This document shows, piece after piece, positions 52,312 to 60,743 of a DNA stretch of 64,000 bases (positions are counted from its first letter, which is position 1; every line of letters starts with the position of its first letter). The stretch comes from Rhizobiales bacterium 63-22 (GTDB taxonomy: Bacteria; Pseudomonadota; Alphaproteobacteria; Rhizobiales; Rhizobiaceae), in NCBI GenBank assembly GCA_001898995.1, contig MKVZ01000005.1:169652-233651 (forward strand), written 5' to 3'. The notes below the pieces were generated by a model, which was not told where the DNA came from, ran no database searches, and worked only from the letters and a program-made list of their open reading frames with translations. A program made the translations under genes and the position numbers.

Positions 52312-53073
52312 ATGGCGGTAGCAATGCCGGAAAACTTTCAGTTCTTCGAAGGGCGGGTAGCGCTTGTCACGGGCGGGGCTTCAGGGATCGGCGAAGCGAT
52401 CACGAGCAGGCTCGTCGAGCTCGGGGCACGAGTCGCCGTCTGGGATGTCCGGGACGATCTCCTCGAAGCGCTGGCGGCCACGCACGGCGACAGGATCCTG
52501 GTCCGGAAGGTCGATGTCGGCGATGTGACGGCAGTCGATGAAGCTGCAGAAGACCTGAGAGGTAAATGGGGCGGTATCGACCATCTCGTTAACAACGCCG
52601 GCATCATTGGAAAGCGGATGACCGTAGCCGAGACGGATCGCATCAATCTGGAGCGTGTCCTGACGGTCAATGTGATGAGCGCCTTCCACGTCTCTTCAGC
52701 GTTCATCCGGGTTGGCGGCGCAACCAGCCAGCGCTCGATTGTCAATCTTTCATCCACGGCCGCTAGAACTGGCGGCGCGCCAGGATCTATAGCCTACGCG
52801 ACATCGAAGGGAGCGATAACCTCGTTCACTTACGCGCTCGCCAAGGAACTGTCGCCGGACATCAGAGTGAACGCGGTCGCTCCCGGTATTATCGACACGA
52901 AGATCCAAGCGGATGTGTTCGCCGATCTCTCGGACATGGAAACGTTCGCGGCAACCATTCCGCTACGGAGGCTAGGTAGCGCGATGGAGGTTTCCAATGC
53001 GGCGGTGTGGCTTCTTTCCGATCAGGCCGCGTATATCACCGGAAGCGTCCTCGACGTAACCGGAGGCCGATAG
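52312..53073 (+). CDS. Short-chain dehydrogenase/reductase
   Basis: 253 residues, classical SDR: TGGASGIG cofactor loop at ~20, DVGDV, NNAG, catalytic Ser in NLSSTAARTGG, YATSK catalytic Tyr/Lys and APGIIDTKI. The Asp in VWDVRDD after strand two favours NAD(H). It may oxidise an alcohol on the way to the aromatic acid. An in-frame ATG four codons later (MPENFQ) is a possible start. Confidence 0.85.
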   Translation: MAVAMPENFQFFEGRVALVTGGASGIGEAITSRLVELGARVAVWDVRDDLLEALAATHGDRILVRKVDVGDVTAVDEAAEDLRGKWGGIDHLVNNAGIIGKRMTVAETDRINLERVLTVNVMSAFHVSSAFIRVGGATSQRSIVNLSSTAARTGGAPGSIAYATSKGAITSFTYALAKELSPDIRVNAVAPGIIDTKIQADVFADLSDMETFAATIPLRRLGSAMEVSNAAVWLLSDQAAYITGSVLDVTGGR

Positions 53074-53096
53074 CGCAAGGCCCCATTTGAATTTAC

Positions 53097-53114
53097 TTGG
53101 CGCGTCAAATATTG
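53097..53114 (+). promoter_or_regulatory. Third copy of the 18-bp cluster motif
   Basis: TTGGCGCGTCAAATATTG, matching the 58220 copy at 14 of 18 positions and sharing the preceding TTTAC. It lies about 100 bases before the esterase gene start. Confidence 0.45.
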
Positions 53115-53211
53115 TCGCTCCACCTATCGCCACCCGGTACGGCATCCGCTTCCCTGTTGAATGGAATGCGAGCAAGGCTCGTTGCGGATCGTTTTTGAGG
53201 AGATGACAAGA

Positions 53212-54141
53212 ATGCGTGGAGCGGATCTGCACGACGAAGAGTGGGCTCGCTACAATGCGAGCATGCCGACCGACGACGTCGAAGTCACCGCTTACCGGGC
53301 GGAGCGCGACGCTTATGTCCGAGGTATCAACACCTCCGACGCCGTGGTTAGCAAGCAATGCATTCTTGAGGTGCAGGGTAGAAATGGTGTGATCCCGGTC
53401 AGGATTTACTACCCCGCGAACTTCGACGAGCAGCCCCTTCCAATCGTCTTCTATCTCCATGGTGGCGGCTGGACTGTCGGCGGAGGTGATGCGCTGGAAG
53501 GCACCTACAAGACTTACTGTGCCGCCACGCGCTGCATCGTCGTCACCCCCGACTACAGGCTTGCGCCGGAGCACAAGTTTCCCGCGGCGATCGAGGATTG
53601 CTGGGACGTTGCGCAATGGTTGGCTTCGAGCGCGCAGTCTATCGGCGGAGACGCGGACCGGATCGTCATCGCGGGGGAGAGCGCCGGAGGCAATCTTGCC
53701 GCAGCGGTATCCGCTTTGGCGCGCGATCACAAGACCGCCAGCTATCTGGCCCAGATCCTTGTCTATCCGGTCCTCGACCTTGCGGGTGATACACCGTCAT
53801 TCCTGAATGCCCAGGACACGGTAACCCGCGACAAGCTCCGTTGGTACATGAACAGCTACCTGAAGAGCGATGCTAACATCGAAGATCCCCTTGCCTCGCC
53901 GCTACGAGCCAAATCTTTCGAAGGTCTTCCAAGGACGGTGATGATCACGGGTAGCGATGAGCCTTCGATCGACGAGATCGAGCAGTACGTCGACAAGCTG
54001 CGCGAGGCTGGCGTCGAGATCGAATACCACCGGCTGGAAGGTTGGCCGCATGGTTTCGCGTTCTGGCCCGAGACGGAAGCCTACGGAACCATGATGAATA
54101 TCGTCACTGGTGCTGTCAGAGCCGCGATGGGCGAGCGCTGA
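53212..54141 (+). CDS. Alpha/beta hydrolase of the hormone-sensitive-lipase type
   Basis: 309 residues. HSL features: oxyanion motif YLHGGGWTVGGG, APEHKFPAAIEDC, nucleophile IAGESAGGN and late His in GWPHGFAFW. The Asp is expected in ITGSDEPSIDEIEQ. Family members hydrolyse short esters and sometimes amides. Start at ATG 53212, nine bases after GAGGAG; in-frame ATGs at 53161 and 53203 fit worse. It probably releases the aromatic moiety from an ester substrate of this cluster. Confidence 0.82.
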   Translation: MRGADLHDEEWARYNASMPTDDVEVTAYRAERDAYVRGINTSDAVVSKQCILEVQGRNGVIPVRIYYPANFDEQPLPIVFYLHGGGWTVGGGDALEGTYKTYCAATRCIVVTPDYRLAPEHKFPAAIEDCWDVAQWLASSAQSIGGDADRIVIAGESAGGNLAAAVSALARDHKTASYLAQILVYPVLDLAGDTPSFLNAQDTVTRDKLRWYMNSYLKSDANIEDPLASPLRAKSFEGLPRTVMITGSDEPSIDEIEQYVDKLREAGVEIEYHRLEGWPHGFAFWPETEAYGTMMNIVTGAVRAAMGER

Positions 54142-54175
54142 GGTCGACCGCGCTCTTTCGGCTTTCCACCATGGA

Positions 54176-54664
54176 TCATTCGGTGTCGTCGTCGACGGGA
54201 CCGTTCTTCTCGAGGAGGGCGCGGAGATTGGAATTGATCCCCACAAGCACGCGTTCGAAGACGGCGACATCCTCCGGCGACAGGCCGTCGATCGCGATAT
54301 CGTTGAGCTTGAGCGCCTTCGGCTGCAGGTCCTGGCGCAGCGAGCGACCAAGCTTGGTGAGATAGACATTGATGCGCCGCCTGTCGCGACTGTCCTGTGC
54401 GCGGGCGATGAGACCGTGCTTTTCCATGCTTTTGAGGGCAGGGACGGCTGTCGCGGGAGTGATGCCGACACGCTTGCTGAGCTCGAGCTGCGTGATGCCA
54501 TCCTCCTCCCAGAGGACGCGCATGTAGTACCAGTGACTGACGTTCGGCATGTGCTCTGCGATCAGCGGATGCAGTGTCTGCACGAACAGGCGATGCGTGT
54601 TGCGGATGTTCCAGCCGATGCTTGAAACCCGACTGCCTGTCTCGCGGCGCGGAGGCTCGCTCAT
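54176..54664 (-). CDS. MarR-family regulator 2
   Basis: 162 residues: VLWEEDGITQLELSKRVGITPATAVPALKSMEKHGLIARAQDSRDRRRINVYLTKLG with the wing DSRDRRR. It is divergent from the ABC transporter genes and convergent with the esterase gene. The 114-bp gap to the transporter is AT-rich with TTGACA at 54713. It likely controls uptake genes and itself. Confidence 0.83.
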   Translation of the reverse strand: MSEPPRRETGSRVSSIGWNIRNTHRLFVQTLHPLIAEHMPNVSHWYYMRVLWEEDGITQLELSKRVGITPATAVPALKSMEKHGLIARAQDSRDRRRINVYLTKLGRSLRQDLQPKALKLNDIAIDGLSPEDVAVFERVLVGINSNLRALLEKNGPVDDDTE

Positions 54665-54712
54665 TAATTCGATCTCACATTGATTTTTCAGATAGTAGCA
54701 AAAACATATTTA

Positions 54713-54744
54713 TTGACAACATATTAAAAATAGTTCGATATCTT
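54713..54744 (+). promoter_or_regulatory. Probable promoter of the ABC importer
   Basis: TTGACA (54713-54718) with GATATC at 54737 as -10 after an 18-base spacer, in an AT-rich divergent gap. Short A/T-rich near-repeats around it may be MarR sites. GGGAGGATGG precedes the binding-protein ATG. Confidence 0.45.
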
Positions 54745-54778
54745 ATTAATTTAGAAACGCCGCTTTCGGGAGGATGGC

Positions 54779-55726
54779 ATGGTAGATCTGCTAAGGCGCA
54801 AACTGATGGTTGGCGCGGGTGTTGCCGCAGCTTCAATGACGTTTTCATCGGGGAGGGCTTTTTCGGCCGAGCCGCTGAAGGTCGGCCTCCCTGCGGTCTA
54901 TACGCCTTTCGCGGCGCTCGAGTACGCGAACAGGCAGGGCTATTTCGGCGGCACGACCGTCGAAGTCACTGTTTTTCGGGGAGGGTCCGCCGCCCAGGAG
55001 GCGCTGGCCGCTGGCGCGATCGATGTTGCCTCCATCTCCCCTCCGACCGCCGCCCTGGCTGTCAAGAAGGGTGTCAGCCAGAAGATTATCGCCCTATGCG
55101 GTCCGCCCACGCTCGAAGGGTGGTGCCTGGCATCGTCCGCAAAGTCCGGGGTCAAGGATATTAAGGGCCTTGCGGGCGCCAATGTCGGCATCACCGCCAA
55201 GGGGTCGACGACGGACTTTCTGATCGCTTGGTCTGCCCACAACGCCAGTGTCGCGATGAACACCATTCCTCTTGGAAGCGGGGTTCTTCCGGCGCTGAAC
55301 GCTGGCCAGATCGGCGCGACGGTCCTCTGGCCGCTTGTGAGTTTCAAGGCGATCACGGCGGGCGAGGTCTACGAGCTCGAGGACTATGGTGCGACCGCCG
55401 TTGACGCCACCTTCGATTCCTGGGTCGCATCGACAACGGCGATCGACGGCAAGAAGGAACAGTTGAAGGCGTTCCTCGCGGGCATCGGCAAGGCGGTCAA
55501 AGAGCTCCAGGCCGATCAGGCCAAGACGATGCAGATCCTGTCGAAGTATCACCGCGAGAACGACGAAAAGGTCCTCAAGCTCGCGCACGAAAAGCTGATC
55601 GGAACCATGCGGTCGGACAACGTCATCGAGATCAAGGGAATTGACGGGGCACTGAAGATGGCGGCGATCGCCGGCGTCTCGAATCTGCCGAGCGCGGCTG
55701 AGATCACGGATCTCAGTCTACTGTAA
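54779..55726 (+). CDS. NitT/TauT-type ABC transporter substrate-binding protein
   Basis: 315 residues. Twin-arginine-like N-terminus (RRKLMVGAGVAAASMTF) with processing near FSAEP. It shows the SsuA/NrtA features VGLPAVYTPFAALEYANRQGYF, VFRGGSAAQEALAAGAIDVA and LAGANVGITAKGSTTDFL. Relatives bind sulfonates, nitrate, thiamin precursors or aromatic acids such as phthalate. Given the cluster, an aromatic acid is the best guess. First gene of a four-gene importer. Confidence 0.82.
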   Translation: MVDLLRRKLMVGAGVAAASMTFSSGRAFSAEPLKVGLPAVYTPFAALEYANRQGYFGGTTVEVTVFRGGSAAQEALAAGAIDVASISPPTAALAVKKGVSQKIIALCGPPTLEGWCLASSAKSGVKDIKGLAGANVGITAKGSTTDFLIAWSAHNASVAMNTIPLGSGVLPALNAGQIGATVLWPLVSFKAITAGEVYELEDYGATAVDATFDSWVASTTAIDGKKEQLKAFLAGIGKAVKELQADQAKTMQILSKYHRENDEKVLKLAHEKLIGTMRSDNVIEIKGIDGALKMAAIAGVSNLPSAAEITDLSLL

Positions 55727-55815
55727 CACGCGAACCGACGAGGTCCGGCAGAGGTGTAAGAGCGGTCCGACCTTCGGACCGAACGATACCGCATGACCGG
55801 AGATAGGATGTTTCG

Positions 55816-56592
55816 ATGTTTGCGAAACTAACCGCGATACGACTGGCCGTCGTCCTCGTTGTCGTCGGCCTCTGGAGTGTCGCTGTCAATCAGGATTGGG
55901 TGGATCCGAATCTGGTCCCGTCACCCGCAAGCGTGGCAGCCACGCTTCGCGATCTGCTTGGTGACGCCACCTTCCTCGACCATGCGGTGACGACACTGGT
56001 CCGCGTCCTGATAGCATTCGTGATCGGTTCGCCGCTCGCGATCATCACCGGGTTCCTGATTGCCGAGAGGGGATCCAGCCAGAAGTCGTATGCGCCGATC
56101 ATCTACTTCCTGATGGGCGTCCCGCAGTCGATCTTCCTGCCGGTGTTCATCCAGATCTTTGGAGTCGGCTCGCTCCAGAAGGTCGTCTTCGGGATCACGC
56201 ACCTCTACTTCGCCCTGACCGCGATCACGATCGCCGCGGCCAGATCGGTATCGCCGCACTTCGTCCTGGCAGCGCGATCCTTCGGCGCGGGCCGAGCCCG
56301 CATCTACTGGTCCATCTATTTCCGGGCGATGCTGCCAACCTTGATCAATGGCCTTCGGATGGCCCTCATCTTCGACATCGTCGGCGTGCTCGCCGCTGAG
56401 ATGTACGCGTCCCGCAACGGACTTGGGCAAGTCATCATGGCCTGGGGCGAGGAGTACCGCGCCCCCGAGATGATGGCCGCCGTTCTTCTCATCTCCGCTG
56501 TCACCATCCTTCTGAACGAGGCGATGGCGGCCCTGCAGCGCGCTTTCTCCCCAGCGAGTGCGGCGAGCGCAATTCAAGGAGTGCATGCATGA
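55816..56592 (+). CDS. NitT/TauT-type ABC transporter permease 1
   Basis: 258 residues with six or so membrane segments and the EAA-type loop SFGAGRARIYWSIYFRAMLPTLINGLRMAL. The stretch LVPSPASVAATLRDL is typical of SsuC-like permeases. Overlaps the ATPase start by four bases. It is distinct in sequence from the second permease at 57415. Confidence 0.85.
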   Translation: MFAKLTAIRLAVVLVVVGLWSVAVNQDWVDPNLVPSPASVAATLRDLLGDATFLDHAVTTLVRVLIAFVIGSPLAIITGFLIAERGSSQKSYAPIIYFLMGVPQSIFLPVFIQIFGVGSLQKVVFGITHLYFALTAITIAAARSVSPHFVLAARSFGAGRARIYWSIYFRAMLPTLINGLRMALIFDIVGVLAAEMYASRNGLGQVIMAWGEEYRAPEMMAAVLLISAVTILLNEAMAALQRAFSPASAASAIQGVHA

Positions 56593-57404
56593 CAAAGCCA
56601 AACCTTGCCCTGCTGAGCACGCACGATCACGCCGCCGAGAAGCTTGGCTACGTGATGGAGGCGAAGGGGCTCGGAAAGACCTATAAGACGTTCGAGGCGC
56701 TCAAGGACATCTCCTTCCAAATTCGAAAGGGCGAATTTGTCTGTCTCGTCGGGCCGAGCGGATGCGGCAAGTCCACACTGCTTCAGCTCCTTTCCGGCCT
56801 GAGCGAGACTACCACGGGCGATGTGATCGTCGGCGGCGAGCGGATGTTCGGTCCTCGTCCCGACAGTGTCTCCGTGATCTTCCAGGACGCGACGCTTCTT
56901 CCATGGAAGACTGCGCTGCAAAACGTCGAATTCCCGCTCGAGGTGAAGGCGGTGCCAAAGGCCGAGAGGCGGGCCCGCGCCGAACACTATCTGAAAATGG
57001 TCGGTCTCGCCGATTTCAGGGACAGGCTTCCTCACGAGCTTTCGGGAGGCATGCGCCAGCGCGTCTCGATCGCTCGCGGCTTGGCCCAGGAGCCGAAGCT
57101 CCTGCTCATGGACGAACCCTACGGCGCACTGGACGAGCAGACGCGGACGAAGATGGGCGACGACCTTCTGAGGATCTGGGAGGAAACCAAGCTGACGATC
57201 CTTCTGATCACCCACAGCCTGTCGGAGGCCCTCTACCTTTCCGATATCATCTACGCGATGGCTGCGCGGCCGGGGCGCATACTCGAAAGGGTGGATGTGG
57301 ACCTGCCGCGGCCGCGGAACATCGACGTAATGGGGAGCCCCGAGTTCGGTGCGTTGAGAAACCGCCTCTGGCACCTCCTTACCGATCAGCGACAGGCAAG
57401 CTAG
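56589..57404 (+). CDS. NitT/TauT-type ABC transporter ATP-binding protein
   Basis: 271 residues. Walker A GPSGCGKST, Q-loop VIFQDATLLPWKTALQN (the LLPW form typical of SsuB/TauB), signature LSGGMRQRVSIARGL, Walker B LLLMDEPYGALDEQTR and switch ITHSLSEALYLSD. It energises import with both permeases. Situated between the two permease genes. Confidence 0.9.
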   Translation: MTKPNLALLSTHDHAAEKLGYVMEAKGLGKTYKTFEALKDISFQIRKGEFVCLVGPSGCGKSTLLQLLSGLSETTTGDVIVGGERMFGPRPDSVSVIFQDATLLPWKTALQNVEFPLEVKAVPKAERRARAEHYLKMVGLADFRDRLPHELSGGMRQRVSIARGLAQEPKLLLMDEPYGALDEQTRTKMGDDLLRIWEETKLTILLITHSLSEALYLSDIIYAMAARPGRILERVDVDLPRPRNIDVMGSPEFGALRNRLWHLLTDQRQAS

Positions 57405-57414
57405 GGAGGCTGAG

Positions 57415-58176
57415 ATGCAGTCCCTCGATTCAGGACGGCTGTTGAAGCGCGGCGCCACGGCGTTGGTGGTCATATCAGCGTGGGAACTGCTTGGGCGCAG
57501 CGGCGCCATCAGTCCCATCATCCTTGCCACCCCGAGCGCTATCGTATCGGCTGCAAGGACTGACGGGGGCCTTTTCCTGCTTGCGTTCCAGACCACGGCA
57601 TTGGAGGTGATCGTGGCGATCGTGCTTGCATGGGGGCTCGGCATCACTGCTGGCCTTCTTTGCGGCCTTTCCGAGACGTCGACACGCGCTTCAGGCCCAC
57701 TCCTTGCGGCGTTCTTCGCCATACCCCTGATCGTCTGGTACCCGCTGTTCGTCATCTGGTTCGGTATCGGGCCGGCATCGAAGATTATCTTCGGCGTGGC
57801 ATGCGGTTTCTTTCCGGTCGCGACCAGCACGCTGACAAGTCTTCATCAGGTCGAATCCAACTACGTCAGCTTCGGGAGATCGATCGGGCTGCCGCGCTGG
57901 CAGGTTTTTGCGCGAATTGTCCTGATGCTGGCATTGCCATCCATCGTGGCGGGGCTTCGAGTTGCAACGGCGCTTATCGTCGCTGGGATCATCTTTGCGG
58001 AAATGCTCGCATCCGTGGGCGGGCTTGGATTCTGGATCTCCTACAACAGGACGCTTTTCAATACGGGCCATGTGTATCTGGGCATGCTGATGGCGCTTGC
58101 CTGCGTGATGATCTGCAATGCCGGACTGGGTTGGCTTGAGAGCAAACTTGGCGCGTGGAGAGAGCGGTCGGAATGA
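57415..58176 (+). CDS. NitT/TauT-type ABC transporter permease 2
   Basis: 253 residues with multiple membrane segments and EAA loop SFGRSIGLPRWQVFARIVLMLALPSIVAGLRVAT. The N-terminus ISPIILATPSAIVSAA matches the permease family. Starts 10 bases after the ATPase stop. A second, different permease implies a heterodimeric channel. Confidence 0.85.
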   Translation: MQSLDSGRLLKRGATALVVISAWELLGRSGAISPIILATPSAIVSAARTDGGLFLLAFQTTALEVIVAIVLAWGLGITAGLLCGLSETSTRASGPLLAAFFAIPLIVWYPLFVIWFGIGPASKIIFGVACGFFPVATSTLTSLHQVESNYVSFGRSIGLPRWQVFARIVLMLALPSIVAGLRVATALIVAGIIFAEMLASVGGLGFWISYNRTLFNTGHVYLGMLMALACVMICNAGLGWLESKLGAWRERSE

Positions 58177-58214
58177 CCGGGATGAGGCGCGCAGACAGCA
58201 GCGCTATTTGTCTA

Positions 58215-58250
58215 TTTACTTGGTGTGCCATATATTGGTATAGCAAATAT
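58215..58250 (+). promoter_or_regulatory. Operator/promoter of the gentisate operon
   Basis: TTTAC followed by TTGGTGTGCCATATATTG (58220-58237) and TATAGC downstream. The 18-mer matches the minus-strand copy at 49122-49139 with one difference. It lies 50 bases before the dioxygenase GTG start, which itself follows AGGAGG. Confidence 0.6.
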
Positions 58251-58287
58251 AATGGGAAGCCGGTCGCAGATCGCAGGAGGAAATGCC

Positions 58288-59379
58288 GTGAACCATTCCG
58301 AAGCAACCCAGGCCTCACAGGCCGACTCGCCTGAGCTGGAGCAGCTCTATCGGGACTTCGCCGCCGGGCACATGATGCCGCTCTGGACGCAGTTGGGAGA
58401 CCTGATGCCAATGACGCCGGCACCGCGAGCGGTGCCGCACGTCTGGAAGTGGGCGGAACTCTATCCGCTTGCGCAGCGCTCAGGCGAACTTGTTCCGGTA
58501 GGCCGCGGCGGTGAACGCCGCGCGATCGGTCTCGGGAATCCTGGCCTAGGCGGCAACGCCTACATCAGCCCGACCCTTTGGGCTGCCATCCAGTATCTCG
58601 GGCCGAAGGAAACCGCACCGGAGCATAGGCATGCGCAGAACGCCTTCCGCTTCGTGGTCGAAGGCGAAGGCGTCTGGACGGTCGTGAACGGCGATCCGGT
58701 CCGCATGAGCCGCGGTGACTTCCTGCTGACGCCAGGATGGCACTTCCACGGCCACCACAACATGAGCGACCAGCCGATGGCTTGGATCGACGGCCTGGAC
58801 ATTCCCTTCTGTCACCAGAACGACGTCGGGTTTTTCGAGTTCGGATCCGAACGCGTGACCGACTACGCCACCCCCCAGTTCTCCCGCGCCGAGCGGTTAT
58901 GGGGGCATGCCGGGCTGCGGCCACTATCCGGCCTTGAAAACACGGTCTCGTCCCCGCTCGCCGCCTACCGATGGGCGGCGACCGACATGGCGCTGACAGA
59001 GCAGCTTCTTCTCGAGGAGGAGGGGCAGCCGGCGACGATCGAACAGGGGCACGCCGCAATCCGCTACGTCAACCCGACCACGGGTGGCGATGTCATGCCC
59101 ACGATCCGGGCGGAATTCCATCGCCTCCGGCAGGGTACGGAGACGAAAGGCAGGCGCGAAGTCGGCTCCTCGGTTTTCCAGGTTTTCGAGGGACGTGGCG
59201 AAGTGTCGCTCAATGGCGCCGCCTACAAGCTCGAAAAGGGAGATCTTTTCGTTGTGCCGTCGTGGGTGCACTGGGTGCTTCGCGCGGAGACGCCGTTCGA
59301 CCTCTTCCGCTTCTCGGACGCACCCATCATGGAGCGCCTGAACTTCGCCCGCACTCAGATCGACGGGGTCAACAACTGA
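58288..59379 (+). CDS. Gentisate 1,2-dioxygenase (bicupin)
   Basis: 363 residues. First cupin holds the iron-binding histidines in PEHRHAQNAFRFVVEGEG and GWHFHGHHNM; the second cupin (VFQVFEGRGEVSLNGAAYKLEKGDLFVVPSWVHWVL) is degenerate, as usual. It opens the ring of gentisate between C1 and C2 with O2 to give maleylpyruvate. Start GTG at 58288, seven bases after AGGAGG; the longer frame upstream lacks similarity. Its stop overlaps the next gene (TGATG). A related salicylate dioxygenase activity is possible. Confidence 0.88.
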   Translation: MNHSEATQASQADSPELEQLYRDFAAGHMMPLWTQLGDLMPMTPAPRAVPHVWKWAELYPLAQRSGELVPVGRGGERRAIGLGNPGLGGNAYISPTLWAAIQYLGPKETAPEHRHAQNAFRFVVEGEGVWTVVNGDPVRMSRGDFLLTPGWHFHGHHNMSDQPMAWIDGLDIPFCHQNDVGFFEFGSERVTDYATPQFSRAERLWGHAGLRPLSGLENTVSSPLAAYRWAATDMALTEQLLLEEEGQPATIEQGHAAIRYVNPTTGGDVMPTIRAEFHRLRQGTETKGRREVGSSVFQVFEGRGEVSLNGAAYKLEKGDLFVVPSWVHWVLRAETPFDLFRFSDAPIMERLNFARTQIDGVNN

Positions 59380-60020
59380 TGCCGCTCTCCGATGCGCAAT
59401 CCAGGCTCCCGGAACGGCTCAGCGCCGGGGCACGGTACGATTCCGCGCGGGCTCCTAAGCGGGAGCTGGGCTGGGCGCGCGGAGGAACGGCATATTTTGC
59501 AAGACTGCTCAACGAGCTTCGCGATGACGAGCTCGATTATCCCAGTCTGCTGCCCGGCCGCTCTCGGCGGCATGTGGTTGCAGAAATCGGCTACCAGGCG
59601 CGCGCGCTCGCACGCTCGGTCGAACTCGTCAGGGGAGCATCGGTCGATCCGATCTTCGCACACAACGATCAACTCCGCGAGGAAGCGAAATTCGCGCTCT
59701 CGCTGCGTAGCGACGCCTTGAGACACCTCTTCAAGCACTCCGAAGTGCATCTGAACGTCGAATGGCGTGACCTGGACGACGACGAGTGGGATCGTAATGC
59801 GGCTCTGCCGGGCGGAGGCCAGATCACCCCGCGCCAGACGGTCCCGATCCGGTCGATCTCGCTGTGGCTTCGGGGCGTCGCGCTCAACAACGGTGGCAGG
59901 TTGGCCGACGTGCCGAGGGATCTGCTCGAATACTTTCACATCGGCAACGCCAATCAAGAGCCCCGGGAGGCGGTCAGGCTCGCAAGGCTGCCAGCGGCCG
60001 CCAGCATCTACATGCTTTGA
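59379..60020 (+). CDS. DinB/MDMPI-fold maleylpyruvate isomerase-like protein
   Basis: 213 residues. N-terminal MDMPI-type segment ARLLNELRDDELDYPSLLPGRSRRHVVAEIGYQARALARSVELVRG, then WRDLDDDEWDRNAALPGG and a conserved C-terminal region ending FHIGNANQEPREAVRLARL. The zinc site of mycothiol-dependent isomerases appears altered: the first His is Glu in RRHVVAEIGYQ, and the E...H pair seems replaced in IRSISLWLRGVAL. It may be glutathione-linked or non-catalytic. Frame runs upstream but the TGATG overlap with the dioxygenase defines the start. Confidence 0.72.
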   Translation: MPLSDAQSRLPERLSAGARYDSARAPKRELGWARGGTAYFARLLNELRDDELDYPSLLPGRSRRHVVAEIGYQARALARSVELVRGASVDPIFAHNDQLREEAKFALSLRSDALRHLFKHSEVHLNVEWRDLDDDEWDRNAALPGGGQITPRQTVPIRSISLWLRGVALNNGGRLADVPRDLLEYFHIGNANQEPREAVRLARLPAAASIYML

Positions 60021-60035
60021 TATCGGGAGTAGAAA

Positions 60036-60743
60036 ATGTCATCCAAAATAAACACCCTGTTCAAATCACCATCCTATCCCCTCGTTGCAGTGAAAGGTCG
60101 AGATTCCAAGTATCCTGTGCACAGAATCTTCTGCGTCGGCCGTAATTACGCCGAACATGCCAAGGAGATGGGCGTCGAGGTGGACCGCGAGGCGCCATTC
60201 TATTTTCTGAAGGACGCCCAGGCGATCGTTCAGTCGGGATCTACCGTCGCATTTCCACCGGGCACGACGAATTACCACTACGAGATCGAGTTGGTCATCG
60301 CGATCGGCAAGTCGGTTTTCAAGGCGGACGAGGATCAGGCGAAGGAAGCCATCTATGGCTACGCGACCGGCCTCGACATGACTCGTAGGGATCTTCAGCT
60401 CGATGCGCGCGCCAAGCAGCGTCCCTGGGATCTCGGAAAGAATTTCGAACGGTCCGCCGTCATAACCGCGATCACATCAGCCGAAGCGGTCGGGGAGATT
60501 GGCCCGCAGCGCATCTGGCTCACCGTCGGCGGCGAGACCAAGCAGGAAGCCCATCTGTCGGACCTTGTTTGGACGCCAACCGAACTCGTTTCCCACCTCT
60601 CGAAGTTCTACCACCTAGAGCCTGGCGACCTGATCTACACGGGTACGCCTGCAGGTGTCGGCCCTGTCGTTTCCGGCGACCGCATCGAGGGCGGCGTCGA
60701 CGGGCTAGACTCGATCGAGCTTTTCGTCGGAGAGCCGGAATGA
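60036..60743 (+). CDS. Fumarylpyruvate hydrolase (FAH family)
   Basis: 235 residues. FAH hallmarks: VHRIFCVGRNYAEHAKEMG, metal-binding Glu pair in YHYEIELVIAIG, YGYATGLDMTRRDLQ, and DLIYTGTPAGVGPV. It hydrolyses fumarylpyruvate to fumarate and pyruvate, the last step of the gentisate path. It overlaps the GST-type isomerase gene by four bases (ATGA). Confidence 0.9.
   Translation: MSSKINTLFKSPSYPLVAVKGRDSKYPVHRIFCVGRNYAEHAKEMGVEVDREAPFYFLKDAQAIVQSGSTVAFPPGTTNYHYEIELVIAIGKSVFKADEDQAKEAIYGYATGLDMTRRDLQLDARAKQRPWDLGKNFERSAVITAITSAEAVGEIGPQRIWLTVGGETKQEAHLSDLVWTPTELVSHLSKFYHLEPGDLIYTGTPAGVGPVVSGDRIEGGVDGLDSIELFVGEPE

Noticed and set aside
58971..59378. N-terminal extension of the MDMPI-like gene
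   Set aside because: It is a shadow of the dioxygenase gene; the TGATG overlap sets the start at 59379.
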